Assembly: GCA_004802725.1 (NCBI GenBank)
Contig: SGPM01000345.1
Span: 1 to 28,498 of the forward strand
From: Antrodiella citrinella
Lineage: Eukaryota > Basidiomycota > Agaricomycetes > Polyporales > Steccherinaceae
Length of the DNA stretch: 28,498 nucleotides
Reading direction: 5' to 3'
Positions 10,894 through 19,833 of the stretch are shown in pieces. Positions within the stretch are counted from its first letter, which is position 1; every line of letters begins with the position of its first letter. The notes under the pieces are model-generated. The model was given only the letters and a program-made list of their open reading frames with translations, made no database searches and had not been told where the DNA came from. Made by a program: the position numbers and the translations under genes.

Positions 10894-11296
10894 GTTCGCA
10901 CGTATGTAGGTTGTACTAGCACGGAAATGTATGTGCTACGATATGGACGTAGTATTCCTCCGGCAATTGTGCCTTGTAAAGATAAAACGACCTCACAGTC
11001 CACAGATCGAGAAAACCTTTCGGGCTATAATTGGGATGTTATGAAGCTGAATGTTTCTATCATAAATTATGCGATCACTATGTATGAAGCTCGTAGAATA
11101 TGCAACAAAGAAAGGAAAGAATACGGTACAGACGAATGCGGAGTGACCATCTACAACAAAGCTGAACACATGATATACATGTCGAGGATGAGCGCATGCC
11201 AAGAGAAGATACTGTGCAAGTCTTTAAAGAATGGAAAGGTAACAAGAAAAATGCATCCTTCGAGATGCGCACAGCAGTGCAACAACCTTAGGGATA
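10894..11296. other. Convergent 3' intergenic region, RPA2 / J-domain gene
   Basis: 403 bp, AT-richer than the flanking genes, between two stop codons that face each other. It must hold both 3' UTRs and polyadenylation sites. A 152-codon open frame on the plus strand spans it but runs antisense into the last exon of the J-domain gene, with no family resemblance, and is not called. Confidence 0.5.
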
Positions 11297-13150
11297 TCAA
11301 GCAGACGAGGGCCCACCACGTCCTTTGCCTCTGCCCCGGAATCCTCGTCCTCGTCCGCGTCCGCGACCACGACCTCTACCACTAGGGGACGGCTGAGCAG
11401 GTGATGGGGGACTACCTACAGAGTCACTGTCGCTATTGTCGGTTTGGGCAGGCGTCGGGGAGCGGGACGTATCGTGGCTACCGGACTGCCCGTTGGTTTT
11501 GTGCGATGTCTCTCGGGGCTCCTTGTTTCGCGAGAATCCTCCGTATGTAACAAGAAGATTGGTGATCTCGTCCAGTCTGGCGGGACCTTTCTGAGCACCC
11601 AATGCCTTGACAAAACTCTGTTTGCAAGTGTTGGAGGTGACGTAGGACCAAGCCTTTTCCATGTCCTCCTTGCTCGCAAGACCTTTATCTAGGACGGCCC
11701 AGACGGCCTCTGGCTCCCGAGATTCAAGTGCCACATTGATTACAGACTTCGAAGGAGGACGTTCGTAGATGCCAGCGTAGTCGTCGGAAGGGGGATGATT
11801 GTCAAAGAAGTACTTCACAATGGGCATCTTTCCCAATTGGAGAGCAAGGTGGAATGGTGTAAGACCCTCTTTATTGCGCTCTTCGGGATCAGCACCTGTC
11901 AAAACAATTGACATCAGCTTTGACCAGTGACAGAACAGAGACCGCATACTGTGAGTGTCCAGCCATTCGAACAGTTCAACATCTCCTTTGCGGACACAGA
12001 TATGCATCAAAGTTTCCTGGGGATCCTTGGGGAGATTCTTGACAAACTCTTCTCCACCTCTTTTGATCTCACCTCCGGCAGCATCGATAGCGTCTTCCCA
12101 AACACCCTTCTTAACTTTAGCTGCTTCACCCTGGCGCGCTGCAGCAAAAACTGCGGATCGAAGCGTTTGGGTACGCTGCAACAGCTGGCGAGTTGTGTCT
12201 TTTGCGGACTGACGAGAGGCTTCTGCTTGCGCCTTCTTGGCCTTGGCCTTGTTCTTTTGACGAGCCTCAGATTCCTTTTTTTCTGTTCCCGATGGTGAGC
12301 AAGAATCGCACGCCAGAGTACGTAAATCCTACCCCTCTCGCGCTCTTGCTCTAAAGCGGCTTTACGCGCTGCCTCCTCCTGAGCCCGACGGGCAGTAGCC
12401 GCTTCTTGCTCTTCACGCGCACGACGGATACGTGCTTGGTATTCTTCTGGACTTTCCTGGACTTCTGGAGCAGAACCATGTGTTGTACCACATTGATGGC
12501 AGAATTCGGGATGGTGAGAGCCATGGTATTGCTGACCTGTACGAGGTGAGACTGACATTCAAAATATAGAGCAAATTTGACGGACGAGTGTACCCTCCAC
12601 GTCTGAAGTGATTGCTCAAGAATTCCTGGAACATGTATCTGATCGCGTCATGAGATGGAGGGACGGCCTTAGAGAAGAAGTATACACTTGCCTGTAGAAG
12701 TCCATATCATCATCATCCTCGTAATGGTCATCGTCGTCGTCGTCGTCGTCGTCGTAGTATTCGCCATCTTCTGAGTAGAAACTGAATCCGAAGGGTCCAC
12801 TACCACCCCTCTCTCCGCCAGAAGGCCTTGACCCTCTGTCAAAGTGTTTCTGCAAGACGTTGTAGGCGTCTCCAATCCGCTGGAACTGAGCGGTGGCATC
12901 TTCATTGTCGGGATTCTTGTCTGGGTGTGTTTTCAAGGCGAGCTGTTCATCATCAATTCAGCAAACACTCGGTGAGCCGATTTGTAGATCAGAGCACCTG
13001 TTTGTACGCGCTTTTGACCTCATCAAGAGAGGCATCCTGAGGAGAGGAGAACTTAGCAAGATGAAAGGCCAAAGAATCAGCAGTTACTCTTACCTCGTCT
13101 AGGTTGAGGATCCGGAAGGCATCGACGACAGAGGTATGTTTTGGGACCAT
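11297..13150 (-). CDS. J-domain co-chaperone with coiled coil, ankyrin repeats and RG-rich tail
   Basis: Seven exons (minus: 13094-13150, 12998-13036, 12692-12942, 12601-12638, 12333-12551, 11950-12282, 11297-11895), about 511 aa. Residues 8-70 form a DnaJ domain with the intact HPD motif (THPDKNPDN, residues 37-45), so it should stimulate an Hsp70. Next come a Gly-rich patch, an Asp run, a conserved YMFQEFL segment, a CxxC finger (HPEFCHQCGTTH), a long charged Ala/Glu/Lys-rich helix (about residues 150-240), an ankyrin-like pair (about 285-345, DPEERNKEGLTPFHLALQLG), and a C-terminal GRGRGRGRG tail. The helix and ankyrin layout recalls ribosome-associated quality-control factors, but no specific orthologue is claimed. 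Intron 12639-12691 uses a GC donor. The donor at 12600 (GTGGAG) is weak; it was chosen because it is phase-consistent and of usual intron size. Confidence 0.8.
12728..12756. repeat. TCG/GTC trinucleotide run coding for poly-Asp
   Basis: An uninterrupted run of about eight TCG units on the plus strand reads as GAC on the coding strand, giving a stretch of nine Asp residues (GAC, plus a few GAT, codons nearby) between the J domain and the YMFQEFL segment. Such pure codon runs slip during replication and vary in length between strains. Confidence 0.85.
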
Positions 13151-13394
13151 GGTGTGATGGTTGAGGACAAAGAGAAGATGCAGATGCCACTGGTCAAAGA
13201 ACACGCGACTCAAAACGCGTCCTTCCTTCCCATTTGTCTCGCGTCCGTCAGACGCCCAATGAACGCGACCGTCGGATACGGGATATCACTATGAGTTCTT
13301 CCATCGTGAATCAGACTTCAGACGTGTCGTACACAACTATTCACAAAGTAATGTACAATCCAATACAGAAAATGTCCGAGTACATGTGTGTAGC

Positions 13395-14409
13395 CTAGCA
13401 AAAGCGATCACTGTAACCAGAGTATCAGCCTTCACGTCAACAGATAAGCCAAATGAACAGACCAACCTCTTCAGTTTCGCCCGACGGTCTAGCAAGGCTT
13501 CGGACAGTCGACCCTCCTTTTTCGCCTTTTTGAGCTGCAGGGATACAATCAAAAGACGATCTGGATACTAATAACAAACGACCATACCTCTTTCTTATCC
13601 GTTACAGATACAACCGATCGACCGGCACCCCACGCTTGGAACGTTTTACTGTCAAAATGCAAAGGTTGATCAGACACTATCACCAAAAGTCGTAGGAAGG
13701 AAACGTACTTTGCAGTGACTTCATCGAACTCGGCGTCGAACATCACCCCTTCCTTCTTCTTCCTCTCCTCGTTGGTAGCTTCCTTCTTGTACTTACTCTG
13801 AACCTTGACGAAGAACCGTTCCCCAAATCCTACTTCCTCTGAATCTCCTCTCAAAGACAGAGTACCACCCGCTACTTCGTCCACTCCCAAGTACTTCTCG
13901 TAGACATTCTGGAAAGCGACCATGCCATCCGGAAACACAACTGGTGTCCATTCCTCCTCAGGCCCTCTGGCTTCCCGGTAGGCAGAAACCAAGCCGTGTT
14001 TATCGCACGAGAGGAACTTCCCGTCCCCAGTTCCCGTCCTCAGGTTGATTGTGGGGGAGCCTGCAACCCGTGTGATGACCCAAACTTGCGATACCTCTGT
14101 CGGAGTCCGCTCGAGAATGGAAGGCTCCGCGCCATCCTCCGTCTTGTCCTTTGCTGACTGCAACACGATTTTTCCACGGGTGGAATCGAATGTGACACAT
14201 ATCGGCGAGGGTTCGGAAGGATGCAGAATGTAGGTTGGACCACGAATTTCGTTTGCTTGCTCCGGAAGCACCCAAGTATCGTCGTTCTCGTCATCGTCTT
14301 CTTTGCGACGACGACTACTCGCGCCCTCCTCTTCTCCTTCCCTCTTCCGCTTCTTCTGCGTCTTCTCACCCTTGAATTTGAGCTTTGTTGAGCGTACCTT
14401 CTCGGACAT
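13395..14409 (-). CDS. FRG1: FRG1 family nuclear/nucleolar protein
   Basis: FRG1 proteins are nuclear/nucleolar, F-actin- and RNA-associated, and co-purify with spliceosomes. Four exons (minus: 13709-14409, 13588-13648, 13467-13534, 13395-13410), 281 aa (human 258). Landmarks: basic N-terminus STKLKFKGEKTQKKRKR, a beta-trefoil/fascin-like core (KFLSCDKHGLVSA, WTPVVFPDGMVAFQNVYEKY, YLGVDE), then KTFQAWGAG and LKKAKKEGRLSEALLDRRAK. The last exon is only 16 nt and gives the ending KLKSDRFC, matching the SDRYCK-type ending of the family; this chose the acceptor (TTACAG) over a later TAG-preceded one. The reading frame is open for 23 codons above the chosen ATG; the ATG at 14409 was preferred because it gives the conserved MSEKVRSTKLKF-like start. 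It is divergent from RPL26 across 181 bp. Confidence 0.94.
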
Positions 14410-14590
14410 AGATGCGAGTGATTGCGTGCAGACTCCAGAGTAATGATATAAAGACAAGCCTAAACAGGAAGCGCCCATGTTACGAGCGTCTGATTAGAAT
14501 TCCCGAAGCGGTAACAAGGCGCTAGTAATTTGCCCACTGCGACGCCCGACCAAGTTTGTGTGTCCAACGACAATCCTCAAGACCGTCAAG
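14410..14590. promoter_or_regulatory. Compact divergent promoter, FRG1 / RPL26
   Basis: 181 bp between the FRG1 and RPL26 start codons. A highly expressed ribosomal protein gene must be driven from this space or with help from the 179-nt first intron of RPL26. No specific ribosomal-protein promoter element could be recognised with confidence. Confidence 0.4.
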
Positions 14591-15341
14591 ATGAAGTTCA
14601 ACCCAGGTTAGTTGCTGTCGCCAGCGTATCTGGGAGTGCTGCAGGACCGTATGTCAGAAGAATGGATGCCGCTCGTGCGGTGGAATTGGATGGATGGACT
14701 GTTGGCATTGCGGATGTGGCTTCCCTTGGTGTGATTCAATTCAGCTGCACGATCTTACTGACAATCGTCGCTTTGTGGCATGCAGATACCTCCTCGTCCA
14801 GGCGCAAGTCGCGCAAGGCGCACTTCTCTGCGCCTTCCTCCATCCGCCGCAAAATTATGTCCTCTGCTTTGTCCAAGGAGCTCCGCGGCAAGCACAACGT
14901 ACGTGCGGTTGTATACCTCGCCCCGATCTCAACCAACATATCCTCATTTTACAGACTCGTTCATTGCCTATCCGTAAAGATGACGAGGTCCGGATCGTAC
15001 GCGGGAAGTACAAGGGTCGGGAGGGTAAGGTCACCCAGGTCTACAGGAAGAAGTGGGTGATCCACGTTGACCGGGTACAACGCGACAAGTCCAACGGTGC
15101 TACTGCACCCATTGGCATCCACCCAAGCAACGTTGTTATCACTACCATCAAGCTTGACAAGGACAGGTGTGTATGAGAATATTGCTGAGCTAATTCTTAT
15201 TCTAAAGCATGTTTCAGGCGAGCGATTTTGGACAGGAAAGACAAGAAGTCTGACACAGCAAAGGATGCTGATGTCGAAATGGTTGACGTGAGTACACCTT
15301 CAAAATATGTGCATCCAAAGCTAATGAAACTTGAACAGTAA
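14591..15341 (+). CDS. RPL26: 60S ribosomal protein L26 (uL24)
   Basis: This KOW-domain protein of the large subunit sits near the exit tunnel. Five exons (14591-14606, 14786-14898, 14955-15166, 15218-15287, 15339-15341), 137 aa. It starts [19 protein letters not shown], with the uL24 start signature, then [20 protein letters not shown] and the KOW motif [20 protein letters not shown]. It ends KDADVEMVD. Intron 1 is 179 nt, long for this locus and typical for RP genes. The last exon supplies only the TAA stop: the preceding 51-nt intron (GTGAGT...ACAG) has no in-frame stop, so retention would add 17 residues before the same TAA. Canonical splicing was preferred because both sites are strong. 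Confidence 0.95.
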
Positions 15342-15470
15342 ACCTGCCTCGTTCTGTATGCTACCATTCACCTGGCTTCTTCATTGTCTCTCAAAAGCCC
15401 CCACATGTATGTATGCGCATTACGACTACCGCACCGATATGCTACATGAGATCCAACCATGAGATCACAT

Positions 15471-15498
15471 CATTTGGGCACTACCATTTGGGCACTAC
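15471..15498. repeat. Perfect 14-bp tandem duplication
   Basis: CATTTGGGCACTAC occurs twice head to tail in the convergent 3' region between RPL26 and the V-ATPase subunit D gene. It is probably a recent slippage duplication in non-coding DNA; no function is visible. Confidence 0.9.
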
Positions 15499-15602
15499 GC
15501 ATGAGCAGCACGGCATGTTGTGAAGTATTCGTAAAGACGAATGTAATTACAAAGTATGCTGTCTGACCGAAATACGAGAGTGAGAACACATACGTGGAAA
15601 GC

Positions 15603-16551
15603 TCAGAAGATTACATCTTCGTCTTTGCTATTAATGAGGTCGCCTCCACCTCCGCCTATCTCAATGTTCTCGACCCTCTCATCCGCAGCCACTGCTGCTA
15701 GTCTTGCCACCTCAGCCGCTTCAGCATCTCGTTTCTTCTTCCCTTGTACCTTCTTTAATCTACGAGAGATCGTAAGATTCCGTCCAGCCGGGTCATATAA
15801 GCAATGCTTGCCTGAAGAACTCTTCTCGATCCATCTCATCCAACTCGCTCGTAATGTACTTGATAGTGTTGTCCAGCCGAGGAATGACGACGTGTTCAAT
15901 GGCATTTACACGCCGATTCGTAGCACGGATGACTTCATCGAGAATTGTGAACGCTGTCTGGAGGGACGCAAGTTCCACCAGAGTCTCGACAGCCTTGGCG
16001 TACACCTCTTTAGACTTCAGGACTTGCTGACCACCTCGTCCGAGACCTGTTAGGTTGAAATCTATGGGAGAGTAGTGTGAGGATTGTGCTGCTTTTGCAT
16101 GAAGAGTAATGTGCGCACCGGTACCCGCTGCTCGATCTACCTCGAATGCAGGAAGAACTACACCAGACACATTCTCTTGCTTCGCCTTGACCTTGAAAGA
16201 TGCGGACTTGGCTTGTTCCTGTACGAGGTAGGAGATATCTCCAGTGGCATAAGTGACCTCGGCCAGGGAGAACGAAGCCAACTGCATGACCCGTCCCATC
16301 TTCCGTTTCGCCTACTCCGAAACAACATAGTTCGTTCAGCGTTCTGTAAGACATTGTAAAACATGAAAAGGCTGAATACCCCTACGCACCTCATCCACTT
16401 TCCTCAGGATAGCTCGAAACCGGGTAGTCAGTGCATCTCGCTTCTTGGCTAGTAGCGAGTGTCCCGTCTGCGCTCCTTTCAAACGCAGTTTGGTGTTTGT
16501 CAACGCCATACGCGTTGGGAAGATATTCTCTCGTGCTCCTGTTCCGGACAT
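15603..16551 (-). CDS. VMA8: V-type proton ATPase subunit D
   Basis: This is the central rotor-stalk subunit of the V1 sector, transmitting ATP hydrolysis to proton pumping in vacuole and endosome membranes. Three exons (minus: 16390-16551, 15812-16311, 15603-15759), 272 aa, the usual family length. It starts [20 protein letters not shown], then [20 protein letters not shown] and [20 protein letters not shown], the long antiparallel coiled coil of the family. The end contains [19 protein letters not shown] and [15 protein letters not shown]. Intron 2 (15760-15811) has a GC donor, AG|GCAAGC, with no alternative GT nearby; the splice is required to make the conserved EEF(F/Y)RLKKVQ join. The C-terminus [18 protein letters not shown] is Gly/acidic-rich. 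Confidence 0.96.
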
Positions 16552-16875
16552 TATGTCTCAGAGTCGTCGAGATCCAGTATGTGTGGGTATTTAGCGGATG
16601 GAGTACAGAGGTAGATGGACTTGGATTCATTATTACAGTACATACAGGGCGCTAATGATTAGATGCCAGATGGAGATCGCAACGTTAACGAAGCTTCTTC
16701 ACTGCTACGAGAGGTTCAAATATGAGAGCAATATCGCTGCTACCACAAGTGCGTAGAATGATAGCAAAAGTAGATAAAAAGACAAGCTATATCCCGAAGG
16801 CGGAATAGTAATATACAGTCGTGTTACCGCACGCCGCACGATCATCCCACCTCAACAGCAGCAGCCTAGAACAAG
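16552..16875. promoter_or_regulatory. Intergenic region: VMA8 promoter and CSM3 3' end
   Basis: 324 bp between the start of VMA8 and the stop of CSM3, both on the minus strand. It should contain the CSM3 polyadenylation site and the VMA8 promoter. No conserved motif or RNA gene was seen. Confidence 0.4.
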
Positions 16876-18354
16876 CTACAGGTACATCTCATCCCAACCT
16901 TCATCGTTGGTGGGACGCGGCTTCTCGACCGGAGCTCCAGAATCAGGGATAGGGTCAGGCTCTTTGAGTGCTGGCTTCGCAGGTGCCGGAGGCGGTCGCT
17001 GTTTCTGAGCCCTCATCCTCTCCTCTTCCTCTTCTTGTTCCCTCATGATCTGCCACTCATCTTCATCGTCCTCTTCATGTTCGATGCGAGAATTCATGGA
17101 TGTCGCCACAGTCGATGACGTTGCCAGGATGGATGGATCGTCGAAAATACTGTTATCATTGAACGACGACCACAAGTCTTCGTCTTCGTCCATGTCATCC
17201 GGGCCAGGAACTGGCTTGGGGTTTGAACGGTAATGGTTTGAGGGTGGGTTCAAAGGAGGCGACGGCTGGCGTGCATGTGAAGAAGCTTGACGTTCCGCGT
17301 CCTCTTGTATCAAAGCGTCGATGTCTATATCATCGTCTCCATACGTAGATGTCCGGTCGGATGCCGAGGATGGAGGACGTAGAGGAGAGCTAGCGTGTGA
17401 GCCGCGTGTCGGGGACCCTGGTGCGCTCGCAGAGGATTCTCGAGCAGGAGAGGAGCGGGCACGACCTTCGACACCTTGATCCACATCTTCCGTATCGGAC
17501 GTCGCATCGTCTTCAGGTTCCTGCGGTTTTCGTCCGTTGATCAAGCCCTTCGACTCGTCTCTCCACACAGACATCGCAACCTGGGTATAATCAGTCTAAA
17601 AATGAACAATGATCGTGACACGACTTTACATACCCCCATCCGTTTTGAATGGCACAACTTCTCTATTCGCTGGACGTTCTCGCCGAAATGGTTCTTTGGA
17701 TACATTTTATGTGCCCAAAATTGATAAATCTGCATCAGTCTATTCAAGTCGGATGCCTGCACAGAGCTATGTCAGACTTGACATCTAGCAAATGCAGCGA
17801 CGTCGTACCTCATGTCCCTTCCCTCTCGGCTTGAACGATTTCGTGTGTTTCACCAGGACTGGAAAGCCATTTGGTCCCAGTAATCGCGCCTCGTCGAGCT
17901 TGGGCGGCTGCTTCCTCTTCGGCTTCTCTCCATCTGCACCGTCCTTCTTTCCCTTCCCGCCTTCGTCGTCTCCATCAAGGTCTCGAGGTGGAGAACTGCT
18001 AGGCAGAATCTCGCGAGGCGTCAACGCAGGCAACTTCGCAGCATGCCTCGCGGCGGCCTGCCGACGTAACGCGTCCAGGTCAAGGGCAGGTGCGAACCTG
18101 AGATCGTCATCGAGGTCGTCAAACAAAGCATCTATGTCTGGATTGAGCTTTGACGCGGTGCTGGAACGCGGCGGTGGAGGTTTCTTCGGACTGCCATCTT
18201 CTGAGTCGGACAGGAAGAGTGTGGTCCGAGGTCGTTTGGCAGGAGAAGGTCCGGGAAGATCGTTGTCTATATCTATTGGAATAGGTGCTGGTGTAGGTCC
18301 TCGTGCTTCCGGTTGTACTGGCTCGTCCCAGATATCGTCTAGTGAAAATGACAT
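16876..18354 (-). CDS. CSM3: Replication fork protection complex subunit (Csm3/Swi3/TIPIN)
   Basis: This protein partners with Tof1/Swi1/Timeless to stabilise stalled replication forks and support checkpoint signalling and sister cohesion. Three exons (minus: 17809-18354, 17634-17756, 16876-17580), 457 aa. The Swi3 domain spans about residues 150-225: LLGPNGFPVLVKHTKSFKPR GKGHE, then SDLNRLMQIYQFWAHKMYPK and EKLCHSKRMGVAM. It is flanked by disordered regions: an acidic, proline-rich N-terminus with DIDALFDDLDDDLRF, and a long Ser/Asp/Glu C-terminus that repeats a similar short acidic motif (DDDIDIDALIQED) and carries EEEEER runs and DLWSSFNDNSIFDD. The exon 1 donor falls inside the domain and phases close. 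It is divergent from NTM1 across 182 bp, with an ACGCGT box about 64 bp upstream of its ATG. Confidence 0.93.
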
Positions 18355-18417
18355 CGTAAAAGTATACGGTTCACAAGAGCTCTGACCGCGACAACGACCG
18401 TGACCGACGCGACCAGC

Positions 18418-18423
18418 ACGCGT
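18418..18423. promoter_or_regulatory. ACGCGT (MCB-type) box in the CSM3/NTM1 divergent promoter
   Basis: This hexamer lies 64 bp upstream of the CSM3 start codon and 114 bp upstream of the NTM1 start. Since CSM3 is an S-phase gene, MBF control is plausible. The placement parallels the proximal box of RPA2 (61 bp). The motif is not rare in the window, so this is suggestive only. Confidence 0.38.
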
Positions 18424-18536
18424 TATTTGCGTCTATTTGTTCGCATCTTATCGTTCTGGCTCGATTTCAAGTTCATCCTTTCTGGAATCGCCGTCAACTT
18501 CTCTGGCCTTCGCACTCTCAAGTTTGAACTTTCAGG

Positions 18537-19597
18537 ATGTCGGAAACTTCCTCAACACCTCAGCCTGTTGTCACAGCTGGCCTAGAATACTGGACCAGTC
18601 AGCCTGCGAACTACGATGGTGTTCTCGGTATGCAATTCGAATGGGTATCCTGCATCGGAGGGTAATAAACTTACACAGGTGGATTTGGTACCGGGGTACG
18701 TTCTGTTGCACAGCACAAATGCGACAAAACGCTCAAGTCTGATGGTAGTCTCTACCGCGGATAGATGCCCTAGGATCCCGCCAGTTTCTCCAGTACCTTC
18801 TTCCGGAGCTTTGTACCGTGGAGTCCGCCGTCCGTCCACTACGAGCCCAACCTCCCAAACGTCGAATACGTGCCGTGGACGTCGGTGCTGGCGTCGGACG
18901 TGTCACGTCCGATGTGCTTCTTCACCTTGTACACGACGTAGTACTGGTCGAACCCGTCGAGCCGTTCATCCAAGAGGCAGTCAAACGCGGTACCGAAAGT
19001 GTCAATGGCAGCGTCAGTGATCCGACACTGAGAACGTGGAAAGGCATCCAGGACAAGAGCAAGAGCGTCGTATTCCTGCAAGGGACCCTCCAGGCTTTCG
19101 ATCCATCGCATACGGACAATGGCATGATACCCCTCGGACGAGTGGGGTATGTCCCCGAAGTTAGTGACTCGGAGTTACTGTTCGACGTCGTTTGGTGTCA
19201 GTGGTGTCTAGGTCATTTGAGCGAGCGGGATCTGGTGGAGTTCTTCAAAAGATGCAAGAAGGCTTTGCGAGATCCGCAGAGTCTCATTGTGGTGAAAGAG
19301 AATTTGTGCAGCGACGTAGATGACGGGGGGTCACTGACCGTGTTCGACGAGAGCGACTCCAGTCTGACAAGGTATGTTATTTATTGCTCAAGCATTCCTC
19401 TACGCTGGTACTAATTGTTCGAATAGATCTGATCGTGCGTGGAAGACAGCGTTCACTGAGGCAGGTCTCACGCTACTATATGAGCAAACGCAGTTGGGAT
19501 TCCCTCACGGATTGTTTGAAGTCAAAATGTGCGTATCACGATAGAATGCGTCGGAATTCACACTCATCCTCCATCCTTCAGGTATGCACTAAGATGA
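18537..19597 (+). CDS. NTM1: Alpha N-terminal protein methyltransferase 1
   Basis: This SAM-dependent enzyme (yeast Tae1, human NTMT1) methylates the alpha-amino group of X-Pro-Lys N-termini, including ribosomal proteins. Five exons (18537-18627, 18679-18695, 18749-19371, 19427-19528, 19582-19597), 282 aa. Landmarks: EYWTSQPANYDGVLGGFG at the N-terminus; LPRIDALGSR; SAM motif I VDVGAGVGR (about residues 79-87); EPVEPFIQEA; the FDVVWCQWCLGHLSERDLV substrate-site segment; VVKENLC; and the C-terminal MYALR that ends this family. Exon 2 is a 17-nt micro-exon encoding part of GGFGTG. The last exon is 16 nt. All phases close. An insert of about 25 residues between VVFLQGTLQAFDPS and FDVVW makes it longer than the human enzyme (223 aa). 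Confidence 0.95.
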
Positions 19598-19833
19598 TGT
19601 TATTGATTGTGGAATGAAAAATGCAATGAAGAACGAAAAAGGACCTATACTACTGCAATGACAACAAGTAAAAATGATAGAAATGTGGAAAAGGAGAGTA
19701 TGAGTGGAAGCTGAATGTTGAACCAAAAGCGAATACTAGAAAAATGACTACTACGAAAGACGTAAGGTGCTGTACACATAGATCCTACACTCGTGACCGA
19801 AACGGGCGTGAAGGAAAGAGGTTGATACAGTAC

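Noticed and set aside
10927..11385. 152-codon plus-strand open frame after RPA2
   Set aside because: Its 3' third is antisense to the RG-rich last exon of the J-domain gene, the rest is AT-rich and without motifs, and no family resemblance is seen.
14607..14785. RPL26 intron 1 as a snoRNA host
   Set aside because: The 179-nt intron has an AGAAGA and an ACAATC that loosely suggest H/ACA boxes, but no two hairpins of the right size and no RTGATGA/CTGA pair at snoRNA spacing were found.
17792..18385. 197-codon plus-strand frame antisense to CSM3 exon 1
   Set aside because: It is the shadow of a GC-rich Pro/Asp-coding exon whose sense strand carries a clear Swi3 domain.
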